From: DASQHY01 sp035602605
Lineage (GTDB): Bacteria > Acidobacteriota > Terriglobia > Acidiferrales > UBA7541
Assembly: GCA_035602605.1 (NCBI GenBank)
Contig: DATNLZ010000072.1
Span: forward strand, 1 to 6,932
DNA length: 6,932 bases
Direction of reading: 5' to 3'
Below are positions 1-6,923 of the stretch, piece after piece. A program made the translations under genes and the position numbers. Position 1 is the stretch's first letter. Every line of letters begins with the position of its first letter. A model generated the notes under the pieces. That model saw only the letters and a list, made by a program, of their open reading frames with translations. It did not search any database and had not been told where the DNA came from.

Positions 1-196
1 AAGGGCGCGCGGTCTGTTTGCCGGAGTGTCCCTGGAAGGCTCTACAATTCGCCCGGACGGCGGCGACAATCGCCGTGTGTATGGCAGGAAGATTCCCGCG
101 AAAGATATCGTTCTGTCCGGAAAGGTCAGCGTACCCCCAGCAGCCCGGCAATTGATCTCGACGCTGGATGCAAAGACGCCGAAGCACCGGCCGTAA
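1..196 (+). CDS. SYLF/Ysc84-type lipid-binding protein, C-terminal fragment (5' end outside window)
   Basis: The reading frame enters at base 2 and runs 64 codons to a TAA at 194-196; the N-terminal part lies upstream of the window. The first residues, RARGLFAGVSLEG, match the conserved C-terminal segment of SYLF (Ysc84/DUF500) domains, where a 'RSRGLFAGVSLEG'-like stretch is a hallmark. A YGRKIPAKDIVLSGK segment and a basic, hydrophilic tail ending in KTPKHRP follow, which is typical of bacterial members. Family knowledge: eukaryotic SYLF domains bind phosphoinositide lipids and actin; bacterial homologues are usually small secreted or envelope proteins of uncertain role. A signal peptide cannot be checked because the start is missing. 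The efflux pump gene begins 57 nt downstream on the same strand with no obvious promoter between, so cotranscription is possible. The family call is fairly firm from the motif; any role in efflux or envelope function is inference. Confidence 0.85.
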   Translation, partial: RARGLFAGVSLEGSTIRPDGGDNRRVYGRKIPAKDIVLSGKVSVPPAARQLISTLDAKTPKHRP

Positions 197-215
197 GTTC
201 GATTTGGTTGATGCA

Positions 216-232
216 GTCCGGCCAAGCCGGAC
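216..232. other. Perfect 7-bp inverted repeat (hairpin) ahead of the pump gene
   Basis: The arms gtccggc (216-222) and gccggac (226-232) are exact reverse complements separated by the triplet caa. The RNA would form a GC-rich stem-loop starting 20 nt after the SYLF stop and ending 21 nt before the pump ATG. No T-run follows (the next bases are ggaaagattggg), so it is not a canonical Rho-independent terminator. It could be an attenuating or mRNA-stabilising hairpin, a small operator, or chance. Confidence 0.45.
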
Positions 233-253
233 GGAAAGATTGGGCAGTGAATC

Positions 254-3200
254 ATGTGGATTGTTAGGCTGGCGCTGAAGGAACCGCACACCATCGTTGT
301 GCTCATTATCCTCATCTTCCTTCTTGGGACGCTGGCCATCGTGCGCACGCCGGTGGACATTTTCCCCAACATCGATATTCCAGTCGTCAGCGTCATCTGG
401 AACTTTAACGGGCTCCCGCCGCAGGAGATGGCCGACAGGATTATCTCCGTCACGGAGCGCAATATGACCACCGTCGTCGATAACATCTCGCACGTGGAAT
501 CGCAGTCGCTTTATGGGATTGCGGTAGTGAAAGTGTTTTTCCAACCTGGCGTGAGTATCGACAGGGCCATCGCCCAGATCACGGCAAGTTCCCAAACACA
601 ACTCAGACAATTGCCGCAGGGCACCACGCCGCCTTTGATCATCACCTACAGCGCGTCGACGGTCCCAATCCTGCAGCTCGGACTATCCGGCAACGGCATG
701 TCGGAGCAGGAACTGAACGATTATGGTCTGAATTTTATTCGCACGCGGCTGGTCACCGTGGCGGGTGCAGCAGTCCCCTATCCGTACGGGGGAAAGCAGC
801 GCGAGGTACAAGTGGACCTGAACACTGCGGCCTTGCAGTCGAAAGGTCTTTCGCCCTTGGACGTCGTCAACGCCATCACCGCTCAGAATCTGATCTTGCC
901 AACCGGTACGTCCAAAATCGGCTTGAAGGAATATGACGTTGACATCCCCAACGCGGCTCCCGAGACGATCGCACAACTCAACCGCATCCCTATCAAGACG
1001 ATCGGCAGCACGACCATCTACATCAGTGATGTCGCTTGGGTGCGCGACGGCTTTCCACCGCAAACGAACATTGTGCGCGTGAACGGGCAACGCGCTTCTC
1101 TCTTGACGGTGCAAAAGAACGGCACTGCGTCGACACTGTCCATCATTGCCGGAATCAAGGCTCTGTTGCCGCAGATCAAGACCACCGTGCCGCCGGCGCT
1201 GGATATTAAACCTCTGGCGGACCAATCCATCTTCGTGAATGGGTCCATACAGGGGGTGGTAAGAGAAGCAGTAATTGCCGCCTGCCTTACCGCTGTAATG
1301 ATTCTCATCTTTCTCGGGAGCTGGCGAAGCACGATCATCATTGCTGTTTCAATACCTCTTGCCATCCTTTGCTCGATCATCCTTTTCAGCGCGCTGGGTG
1401 AAACGATCAACATTATGACTCTAGGCGGGCTGGCCCTGGCAGTCGGAATTCTTGTCGACGACGCGACCGTCGAGATCGAGAACATCAATCGAAACATCGC
1501 CATGGGAAAGGAAATCGAACACGCCATCCTCGATGGCGCTCAAGAGATCGCTGCGCCGGCATTTGTGGCTACGCTGTCGATCTGCATTGTGTTCCTTCCT
1601 ATGTTCCTCCTGTCGGGTGTCGCGAAGTTCCTGTTCGTGCCACTCGGCGAGGCCGTGGTTTTTGCAATGCTGGCCTCCTATTTCCTCTCTCGCACGGTGG
1701 TTCCGACAATGGCGAAATTTTTGTTGCGCGGCCATGAACATGACGCGGAGCATGCCAAGCCATCGCGAAATCCACTGGTCCGTATGCAGCTTCGCTTCGA
1801 GAAAGCGTTCGAGCGTCTCCGAGACAGTTACCACGGGGTGCTCGAACGTTGCCTTCAACAGCGTCGTGCGTTCTTAATCGCATTCTTTGCCGTGTGTCTC
1901 GGTTCGCTGGGGTTGATCGTTCCCTGGTTGGGGCAAGACTTCTTCCCAAGCGTCGACAGCGGCTCATTCAATCTCCACGTGCGTGCCCCAACCGGCACAC
2001 GTATAGAAGAAACGGCGCGGCTATGTGACCTAATCGAGCGATCGATTCGGCGGCAGCTCCCACCGGGGGAGATCTCCAACATCATTGACAACATTGGGCT
2101 CCCGTACAGCGGCATCAACACGTCGTATAACAACACGGGAACCGTGGGCACCTCAGACGCGGATATTTTGGCCACTTTTGCGGTCAATAATCACAAGACG
2201 GATAAGTATATTCACGACCTGCGAATTAGTCTGCCCAAGGAATTTCCGGGGGTGACCTTTTCTTTCCTGCCTTCGGACATGGTCACCCAGATTCTGAACT
2301 TTGGCTTGCCAGCTCCGATCGACATTCAAGTGGTGGGCAACAACCTAGAGGGGAATCAACAGTACGCGAACGCATTGCTTGAGCAAGTCAAATACGTACC
2401 GGGGATCGCTGACGCGCGCATCCAACAGCCGTTCGATGAACCCTACCTGCACCTTTCGGTGGATCGCACAAAAGCGCAACAGGTCGGCTTCAATGCGTCG
2501 TCCATCGCGCAGAACGTATTAATTTCACTCGGCGGTAGCTTTCAGACCTCTCCAACCTTCTGGGTCGACCCGAAGAATCGCGTCAGCTATCAGATAGCGA
2601 CGCAAACCCCGCAGTACCGCGTGGACACGCTCCAGGACCTGGCAAACATGCCAATCACCGGACCTAGTCCGAGCGCCCCGCCCTCGCTACTCGCGAGCTT
2701 CGCTTCGACGCAGCGAGGAACGGGAATGGCCGTTGTCTCGCACTATAACATTCAGCCAGTTATCGACATCTTCGGGGCGGTGCAGGGCCGCGACCTGGGC
2801 GGCGTATCCAAAGACATCACGCGCATCATTGATCAAACTCGGAAGAATCTGCCACGCGGCTCGCAAGTAGTCATGCGCGGCCAAGTGCAAACCATGCGCA
2901 CCTCGTATGTCGGCCTGCTAACGGGACTGGCGTTCGCCATCATCCTTGTCTACCTGCTAATCGTGGTGAACTTTCAGTCTTGGCTGGATCCCTTCATCAT
3001 CATTTGCGCGCTACCGGCGGCGCTGGCCGGAATCGCGTGGCTCCTGTTCGTGACGCACACCACGTTAAGTGTGCCGGCACTCACCGGGACGATCATGTGT
3101 ATGGGCGTCGCCACCTCCAACAGCATCCTGGTGGTGAGATTCGCCACCGAACAGATGGAAGCGGGCAAAGACCCGCTTGCCGCCGCGCTGCAGGCGGGAT

Positions 3201-3427
3201 TCACTCGCTTCCGCCCGGTGCTGATGACAGCTTTGGCCATGATCATAGGCATGATGCCCATGGCGCTGGGAATGGGAGACGGTGGGGAGGAGAATGCTCC
3301 GCTTGGCCGCGCCGTGATTGGCGGATTGCTGTTCGCCACGGTGGCCACGCTGTTCTTCGTTCCGACGGTGTACAGCATTCTGCATGGGCTGCGCCATCGG
3401 CCTGCGGAGACCAGTATTCAACCATAG
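254..3427 (+). CDS. RND efflux transporter permease subunit (AcrB/HAE-type inner-membrane pump)
   Basis: This is the proton-driven pump of a tripartite exporter; it sits in the inner membrane as a presumed trimer. The length of 1057 aa is normal for the family. Visible layout: TM1 about residues 12-30, first periplasmic porter half about 31-335, TM2-TM6 about 336-482, a cytoplasmic linker about 490-535, TM7 about 540-559, second porter half about 560-883, TM8-TM12 about 884-1043. TM4 holds GILVDDATVEIEN, giving the paired aspartates D402/D403 that match AcrB D407/D408. TM10 reads GVATSNSILVV, so the position of AcrB Lys940 is Ser955. The signature FPNIDIP near residue 37 is typical. The ATG at 254 yields the usual N-terminus (MWIVRLAL) directly before TM1; its ribosome site is weak (ggaaag at 233-238, 15 nt away). 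The adaptor gene follows after 32 nt. Multidrug or lipophile export is likely by family, but the substrate is unknown. No CusA-type metal features were seen. Confidence 0.96.
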   Translation: MWIVRLALKEPHTIVVLIILIFLLGTLAIVRTPVDIFPNIDIPVVSVIWNFNGLPPQEMADRIISVTERNMTTVVDNISHVESQSLYGIAVVKVFFQPGVSIDRAIAQITASSQTQLRQLPQGTTPPLIITYSASTVPILQLGLSGNGMSEQELNDYGLNFIRTRLVTVAGAAVPYPYGGKQREVQVDLNTAALQSKGLSPLDVVNAITAQNLILPTGTSKIGLKEYDVDIPNAAPETIAQLNRIPIKTIGSTTIYISDVAWVRDGFPPQTNIVRVNGQRASLLTVQKNGTASTLSIIAGIKALLPQIKTTVPPALDIKPLADQSIFVNGSIQGVVREAVIAACLTAVMILIFLGSWRSTIIIAVSIPLAILCSIILFSALGETINIMTLGGLALAVGILVDDATVEIENINRNIAMGKEIEHAILDGAQEIAAPAFVATLSICIVFLPMFLLSGVAKFLFVPLGEAVVFAMLASYFLSRTVVPTMAKFLLRGHEHDAEHAKPSRNPLVRMQLRFEKAFERLRDSYHGVLERCLQQRRAFLIAFFAVCLGSLGLIVPWLGQDFFPSVDSGSFNLHVRAPTGTRIEETARLCDLIERSIRRQLPPGEISNIIDNIGLPYSGINTSYNNTGTVGTSDADILATFAVNNHKTDKYIHDLRISLPKEFPGVTFSFLPSDMVTQILNFGLPAPIDIQVVGNNLEGNQQYANALLEQVKYVPGIADARIQQPFDEPYLHLSVDRTKAQQVGFNASSIAQNVLISLGGSFQTSPTFWVDPKNRVSYQIATQTPQYRVDTLQDLANMPITGPSPSAPPSLLASFASTQRGTGMAVVSHYNIQPVIDIFGAVQGRDLGGVSKDITRIIDQTRKNLPRGSQVVMRGQVQTMRTSYVGLLTGLAFAIILVYLLIVVNFQSWLDPFIIICALPAALAGIAWLLFVTHTTLSVPALTGTIMCMGVATSNSILVVRFATEQMEAGKDPLAAALQAGFTRFRPVLMTALAMIIGMMPMALGMGDGGEENAPLGRAVIGGLLFATVATLFFVPTVYSILHGLRHRPAETSIQP

Positions 3428-3445
3428 ACTTGCGAAATCGGATTT

Positions 3446-3455
3446 GAAGGGTGAT
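3446..3455 (+). promoter_or_regulatory. Ribosome binding site that decides the adaptor start
   Basis: The sequence gaagggtgat resembles the extended Shine-Dalgarno aggaggtgat. It lies 4 nt before the ATG at 3460, the right distance for the ggtgat half. The two other in-frame candidates, GTG 3451 and ATG 3454, fall inside the site itself. This favours ATG 3460 as the true start. Confidence 0.55.
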
Positions 3456-3459
3456 GCCA

Positions 3460-4689
3460 ATGCAATCGGAAACAGAAGGACGGGTTCACGTGCAAGAACC
3501 ACAATCGCCGGGTAACGTCGCCACGCAACATCCACCGCGACGAGGCTGGATCATTGTGCTCATAGTTTTTCTAGTATTCGCCGGGATTTTGGTTTCCGGC
3601 ATTCTCGAGCGCATCCACACCAGCGCCGCCCTCCGCGGTGAAACCGCGGACATGGCCGTACCCACAGTTTCGGTCGTTGCGCCTAAGCGGGCCGCGCCGT
3701 TGCAGGAAATTACGCTGCCGGGCAACGTCCAACCGTTTACGCAGTCGCCGATTTTCGCGCGAACGAACGGTTATCTAAAGCGTTGGTACTTTGATATAGG
3801 GGCGCATGTTAAGAAAGGAGAACTGCTTGCCGTTATTGATAGTCCTGAAGTCGACCAGCAGCTCCAGCAAGCGCGCAGCAATCTGTTAACCGCACAAGCA
3901 AATCTCGAGCTAGCTACAATCACCAAAGACCGCTATCAAGGACTTAAGAAAACCAATGCTGTGTCCCAGCAGGACGTCGACAATGCCGTCGGTACTTATA
4001 ACGCGAATAAAGCGATTGTCGAGGCAGACCAGGCAGTAGTCGAGCAGTACTCCGCGCTGGTATCTTTTGAAAAGGTTTACGCTCCGTTCGACGGCGTAAT
4101 TACCGCGCGAAACACCGATATAGGGGATCTGATAAACGCGGGTAGCAATGCCAACGCAAGGACCGATCTCTTCCATATGGCGCAGCCCGGCGTGCTACGC
4201 GTGTACGTCAATGTACCTGAAGAATATTCCCAAGCAACCACGCCGGGTCTAACCGCAGATCTGACATTGGCGGAGTTTCCCGGACGTACCTTCACAGGGA
4301 AACTGGTGCGCACTGCCGAGGCCATTAACTACACAACGCGAACGCTGCTGGCTGAAGTGGACGTGAATAACCCGTCAGGGCAATTGCTTTCGGGCGCCTA
4401 TGCGGAAGTCCATTTCAAGGTACCTGGGCACGCCTCCACCTACATTTTGCCGGTAGATACTCTTCTCTTTCGGAAGGAAGGCCTAAACGTCGCCATTGTC
4501 GAGAACGGGAACGCGAAGCTGGTTCCGGTAATGCCTGGTCGTGACTTCGGCAATACGATCGAAATCATTTCGGGTCTGCAGGGCAACGAATCAGTCATTT
4601 CGAGCCCGCCAGATTCCATCGTGGCTGGCGAGAAAGTGCAGATAGCACCGCCCCAGCCGCAGGCAGCCTCAGGAGGAGCGACGAAGTGA
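3460..4689 (+). CDS. RND efflux periplasmic adaptor subunit (HlyD/AcrA-type membrane fusion protein)
   Basis: This adaptor links the pump to the outer-membrane channel. From ATG 3460 it is 409 aa; GTG 3451 or ATG 3454 would add three or two residues. A single N-terminal membrane segment, about residues 30-48 (WIIVLIVFLVFAGILVSG), follows an Arg-Arg pair. There is no lipobox, so it is anchored by a helix rather than a lipid as AcrA is. The lipoyl half-motifs lie at about 100-135 (ARTNGYLKRWYFDIGAHVKK) and 207-228 (YAPFDGVITARNTDIGD). Between them is an alpha-helical hairpin of roughly 70 residues rich in Gln/Ala. Its tip holds R158, L162 and S169, which reproduce the spacing of the AcrA R128/L132/S139 'RLS' channel-binding motif. 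A beta-barrel (about 235-320) and a membrane-proximal domain (to about 395) follow. The C-terminus is a Pro/Gln/Ala/Gly-rich tail. The stop codon overlaps the start of the channel gene, supporting one operon and equal partnership. Confidence 0.95.
   Translation: MQSETEGRVHVQEPQSPGNVATQHPPRRGWIIVLIVFLVFAGILVSGILERIHTSAALRGETADMAVPTVSVVAPKRAAPLQEITLPGNVQPFTQSPIFARTNGYLKRWYFDIGAHVKKGELLAVIDSPEVDQQLQQARSNLLTAQANLELATITKDRYQGLKKTNAVSQQDVDNAVGTYNANKAIVEADQAVVEQYSALVSFEKVYAPFDGVITARNTDIGDLINAGSNANARTDLFHMAQPGVLRVYVNVPEEYSQATTPGLTADLTLAEFPGRTFTGKLVRTAEAINYTTRTLLAEVDVNNPSGQLLSGAYAEVHFKVPGHASTYILPVDTLLFRKEGLNVAIVENGNAKLVPVMPGRDFGNTIEIISGLQGNESVISSPPDSIVAGEKVQIAPPQPQAASGGATK
4671..4676 (+). promoter_or_regulatory. 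Consensus Shine-Dalgarno for the channel gene
   Basis: A perfect aggagg lies inside the last codons of the adaptor gene, 9 nt before a GTG start at 4686. It is the strongest ribosome site in the operon and establishes the non-ATG start. That start overlaps the adaptor stop as GTGA (4686-4689), a classic arrangement for translational coupling. Confidence 0.8.
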
Positions 4690-6188
4690 GTTCCCTCTGC
4701 GCCCCCCAACTAGAGGTCCGAGTCCGCAAGCACATCGCGGGCAGCATCTGTGTCCTGAGCATCCTCCTGCTAGCGGGTTGCACGGTTGGACCAAATTATA
4801 AGCGCCCCGCGGCGGAAGTTCCGCCAGTCTATAAAGAAGTCGGCGATTGGAAGCCTGCCCAGCCGAGCGACGAGCATCTCAGCGGCAACTGGTGGGAGAT
4901 TTTTCAGGACCCGCAACTGAACGCCCTCGAACTACAGGTCAACGTCTCCAACCAAAATTTGAAAGCCGCCGAGGCCGCATATACTCAGGCTCGCGCAGTG
5001 CTCCGCTACTCCCGCGCCGATTACTTCCCAACATTGACCGTGAATCCGTCGGTAACCCGCAACCACTACTCCACAAATCGACAACCCCGCAGCCCAACAT
5101 TCAATGGCGTTACCTTCACCGACATACAAATTCCCTTCGAATGGTCTTACCAGGTCGACGCTTGGGGACGCATACGCCGCACCGTCGAATCTTATCGCGA
5201 CCAGGCCCAAGCCAGCGCCGCCGACCTGGCAACCGTCAACCTGTCTATGCATACGCAGTTGGCATTGTTCTACTATCAGGCCCGCCTCCTGGACGCCGAG
5301 GAGCAACTTCTGAACTCGACCGTAACACAGTATGAGCAAGCCCTGGAATTGATCGAGAGCCGATTTGGAGGAGGCATTGATTCCGAACTGCAGGTCCAGC
5401 AGGCCAGGACTCAACTCGAGACCACTCGCGCTCAGGCCATCGATGTTGGAGTTGCCCGCGCGCAATACGAACACGCCGTTGCAGTTCTGATGGGGAAGCC
5501 GCCAGCGTCTTTTACCCTCGCTCCCCTTCCTCTCACTATGCCCCCTCCCGCGATTCCCGCTGGTTTGCCCTCAGAGTTGCTCGAGCGCCGATCTGACATT
5601 GCAGCCGCGGAGCGGCGCATGGCCTCCGCCAACGCGCAGATTGGAGTGGCCAAGGCCGCCTATTATCCGCTCATCAATTTGGCCGCCGCGGGAGGCTTCG
5701 AAAGTGGCTTTCCTTCGATATTGATATCTGGCCCCAGTGCTTTGTGGTCGTTTGGCCCGTCCGCAGCTTGGACCCTCTTCGACGTGGGCAGACGCCGGGC
5801 TGCTTCAGACGAGGCCATCGCTTTCTACGATCAAAGCGTCGCCAACTATCGCCAAACCGTCCTGACCGGCTTCCAACAGGTCGAAGACAACGTAGCCGCG
5901 TTGCGAATCCTCGAGCACGAAGCCCAGGTTCAGGACAAAGCCGTCATCGCAGCCCAGAAATACCTGGAACTGGCCTGGACACGTTACAAGGGCGGCGTCA
6001 CGAGTTATCTGGAAGTGACCACCGCTCAAAGTGCTGCCCTCTCCGACGAACTCACTGCCGTAAATATTCTCGGCCGCCGCATGGTGGACGCAGTCACACT
6101 CGTTCAGGCTCTCGGTGGCGGCTGGGATCGCTCCGCCCTTCCCGCACGCCCTGAATGCTGCGGCAAACTGACGAGCAATTCCAAGTAA
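4686..6188 (+). CDS. Outer-membrane efflux lipoprotein, NodT/TolC family
   Basis: This is the outer-membrane channel of the tripartite pump; family members form trimers with a beta-barrel in the outer membrane and a long alpha-helical tunnel in the periplasm. At 500 aa it has the usual NodT-family length. A positively charged start and hydrophobic stretch (about residues 14-31) lead into the lipobox LLAGC with Cys32 as the predicted lipidation site, followed by TVGPNYKRP, the hallmark N-terminus of the family. The two repeated OEP halves are visible at about 66-270 (beginning WWEIFQDPQLNAL) and 290-477. Second-half landmarks are LPSELLERRSDIAAAERRM (294-312), FDVGRRRA (365-372) and YKGGVTSYLEV (434-444). 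The GTG start is chosen because of the aggagg 9 nt upstream and because it leaves a correct signal peptide; no better in-frame start lies before the lipobox. It ends with an unusual vicinal Cys-Cys (491-492) in a short hydrophilic tail. No gene follows closely, so this is probably the last gene of the operon. Confidence 0.95.
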   Translation: MSSLCAPQLEVRVRKHIAGSICVLSILLLAGCTVGPNYKRPAAEVPPVYKEVGDWKPAQPSDEHLSGNWWEIFQDPQLNALELQVNVSNQNLKAAEAAYTQARAVLRYSRADYFPTLTVNPSVTRNHYSTNRQPRSPTFNGVTFTDIQIPFEWSYQVDAWGRIRRTVESYRDQAQASAADLATVNLSMHTQLALFYYQARLLDAEEQLLNSTVTQYEQALELIESRFGGGIDSELQVQQARTQLETTRAQAIDVGVARAQYEHAVAVLMGKPPASFTLAPLPLTMPPPAIPAGLPSELLERRSDIAAAERRMASANAQIGVAKAAYYPLINLAAAGGFESGFPSILISGPSALWSFGPSAAWTLFDVGRRRAASDEAIAFYDQSVANYRQTVLTGFQQVEDNVAALRILEHEAQVQDKAVIAAQKYLELAWTRYKGGVTSYLEVTTAQSAALSDELTAVNILGRRMVDAVTLVQALGGGWDRSALPARPECCGKLTSNSK

Positions 6189-6533
6189 TGCTGCCGTCCC
6201 TCTCGCAAGATGGAGTCCCGCTGAGAACGACTTCCCCGTCTCGAGCATTCAACGCTGAGGCTCTCGTGTTCCTCTGCCCGTCGGTGTTTGCTGCCCTCTT
6301 CCTTCCCTGGACCCTCGCGTCACAAGTCTGACACCGTGCCACGGCGGAGACTCGCGCCGGTAAAGTCGCACTTTGAGAAAAACGCGCAACCCGCTTAAGT
6401 CACTGAAATGATGTCCTTTCCGCGCGTTCGTTTTCGATGCGGTTTGGTATCAAGCATGCCTTTCTATAACACGACTGAATTCCGCGACGATATGAACTTT
6501 GAAGCGCGGTTCTCTAAGAAAGGAGATTCAACT
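6189..6533. other. 345-base non-coding region between the efflux operon and the next gene
   Basis: No convincing gene is present on either strand. The first part contains only weak inverted repeats: ctcgagc (6240-6246) with gctgag (6254-6259), one bulged base, and cggcg (6342-6346) with cgccg (6355-6359). Neither is followed by a T-run, so no Rho-independent terminator is visible. Bases 6261-6330 are strongly C-biased (28 C, 15 G, 23 T, 4 A by my count), the kind of C-rich, G-poor transcript that Rho can load on; Rho termination here is inference. The second part becomes more AT-rich and contains the probable promoter and leader of the downstream gene. Confidence 0.6.
6444..6470 (+). promoter_or_regulatory. 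Candidate sigma-70-type promoter for the small secreted protein
   Basis: A -35-like ttggta (6444-6449, 4 of 6 matches to TTGACA) is followed after 15 nt by tataac (6465-6470, 5 of 6 matches to TATAAT). The spacer is shorter than the optimal 17. Transcription would begin near 6477, giving a leader of about 57 nt. It is judged by eye only; it is the best -10 element I found in this gap. Confidence 0.4.
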
Positions 6534-6923
6534 ATGTACCGTAAAATGTTTACTGGCATGATCTGCCTGATGCTTTTGGGGACCTTCTTTGTCCCAATGG
6601 GTCGGGCCGACATGGCGGATAAGAAAACGATTGTGACTGTCAATCAACCCATCCAGGTTCCCGGGAAAGTTCTTCCCGCGGGCACCTACGTATTCAAGCT
6701 GCTGGATTCCAACGATCTCACCCTCGTCGCAATTTTCAATGCTGACGAGACGCACTTGATTACGACGGTCCGGGGTATTTCGGACTCTCGGATGGAAACC
6801 CCAGACAAGGCCATCCTTCAGCTCGAAGAGCGGCCCTCCGGCCAACCAGAAGCGCTAAAGGCGTGGTTCTACCCCGGTGATAACACCGGCATTGAGTTCG
6901 TTTATCCAACTGAGAAGAAGTAA
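6534..6923 (+). CDS. Small exported protein of unknown function, Acidobacteria-type family
   Basis: The 129-aa product starts at ATG 6534, preceded by a strong aaggag (6520-6525) at 8 nt. The frame is open back to ATG 6408, but that would add 42 residues in front of a good signal peptide and has no comparable ribosome site. Residues 1-25 form a Sec signal: basic MYRK, a hydrophobic core (about 5-21), then a likely cut after Ala25 in MGRA|DMAD. The mature part of about 104 aa has no cysteine and looks beta-rich. It contains LPAGTYVFKL (47-56), an EERPSGQPEALKAWFYPGD run (98-116) and a terminal EFVYP (121-125). I recall similar 'LPAGTYVFKL...AWFYPGDN...EFVYP' proteins, usually annotated hypothetical, from acidobacterial genomes, often in several copies. 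No enzymatic motif is seen and I assign no function. It lies 345 nt after the efflux operon with its own likely promoter, so it is probably a separate unit. Confidence 0.88.
   Translation: MYRKMFTGMICLMLLGTFFVPMGRADMADKKTIVTVNQPIQVPGKVLPAGTYVFKLLDSNDLTLVAIFNADETHLITTVRGISDSRMETPDKAILQLEERPSGQPEALKAWFYPGDNTGIEFVYPTEKK

Noticed and set aside
683..1225. Minus-strand open frame of 180 codons inside the pump gene
   Set aside because: Shadow of the pump coding sequence in GC-rich DNA; no recognisable domain.
3065..3535. Long minus-strand open frame of 156 codons over the pump/adaptor junction
   Set aside because: It overlaps two well-supported genes, its composition is Arg/His/Gln-rich in the manner of an antisense shadow, and no family is recognisable.
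4932..5474. Minus-strand open frame of 180 codons inside the channel gene
   Set aside because: Fully inside the channel gene, which has clear OEP motifs; no recognisable family on the opposite strand.
6094..6342. Minus-strand open frame of 82 codons covering the end of the channel gene and part of the gap
   Set aside because: Low-complexity Arg/Ser/Cys-rich product, no clear ribosome site and mostly overlapping; treated as chance.
6342..6359. Inverted repeat cggcg/cgccg as a terminator
   Set aside because: The stem has only 5 bp with an 8-nt loop and no T-run after it, and it lies more than 150 nt beyond the channel stop.
6373..6400. Alternative promoter ttgaga with ttaagt
   Set aside because: The -10 element matches only 3 of 6 positions; the tataac element further downstream is better.
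6408..6533. N-terminal extension of the small secreted protein from ATG 6408
   Set aside because: It would place 42 residues before a complete signal peptide, lacks a good ribosome site and would include the candidate promoter; ATG 6534 has aaggag at 8 nt.
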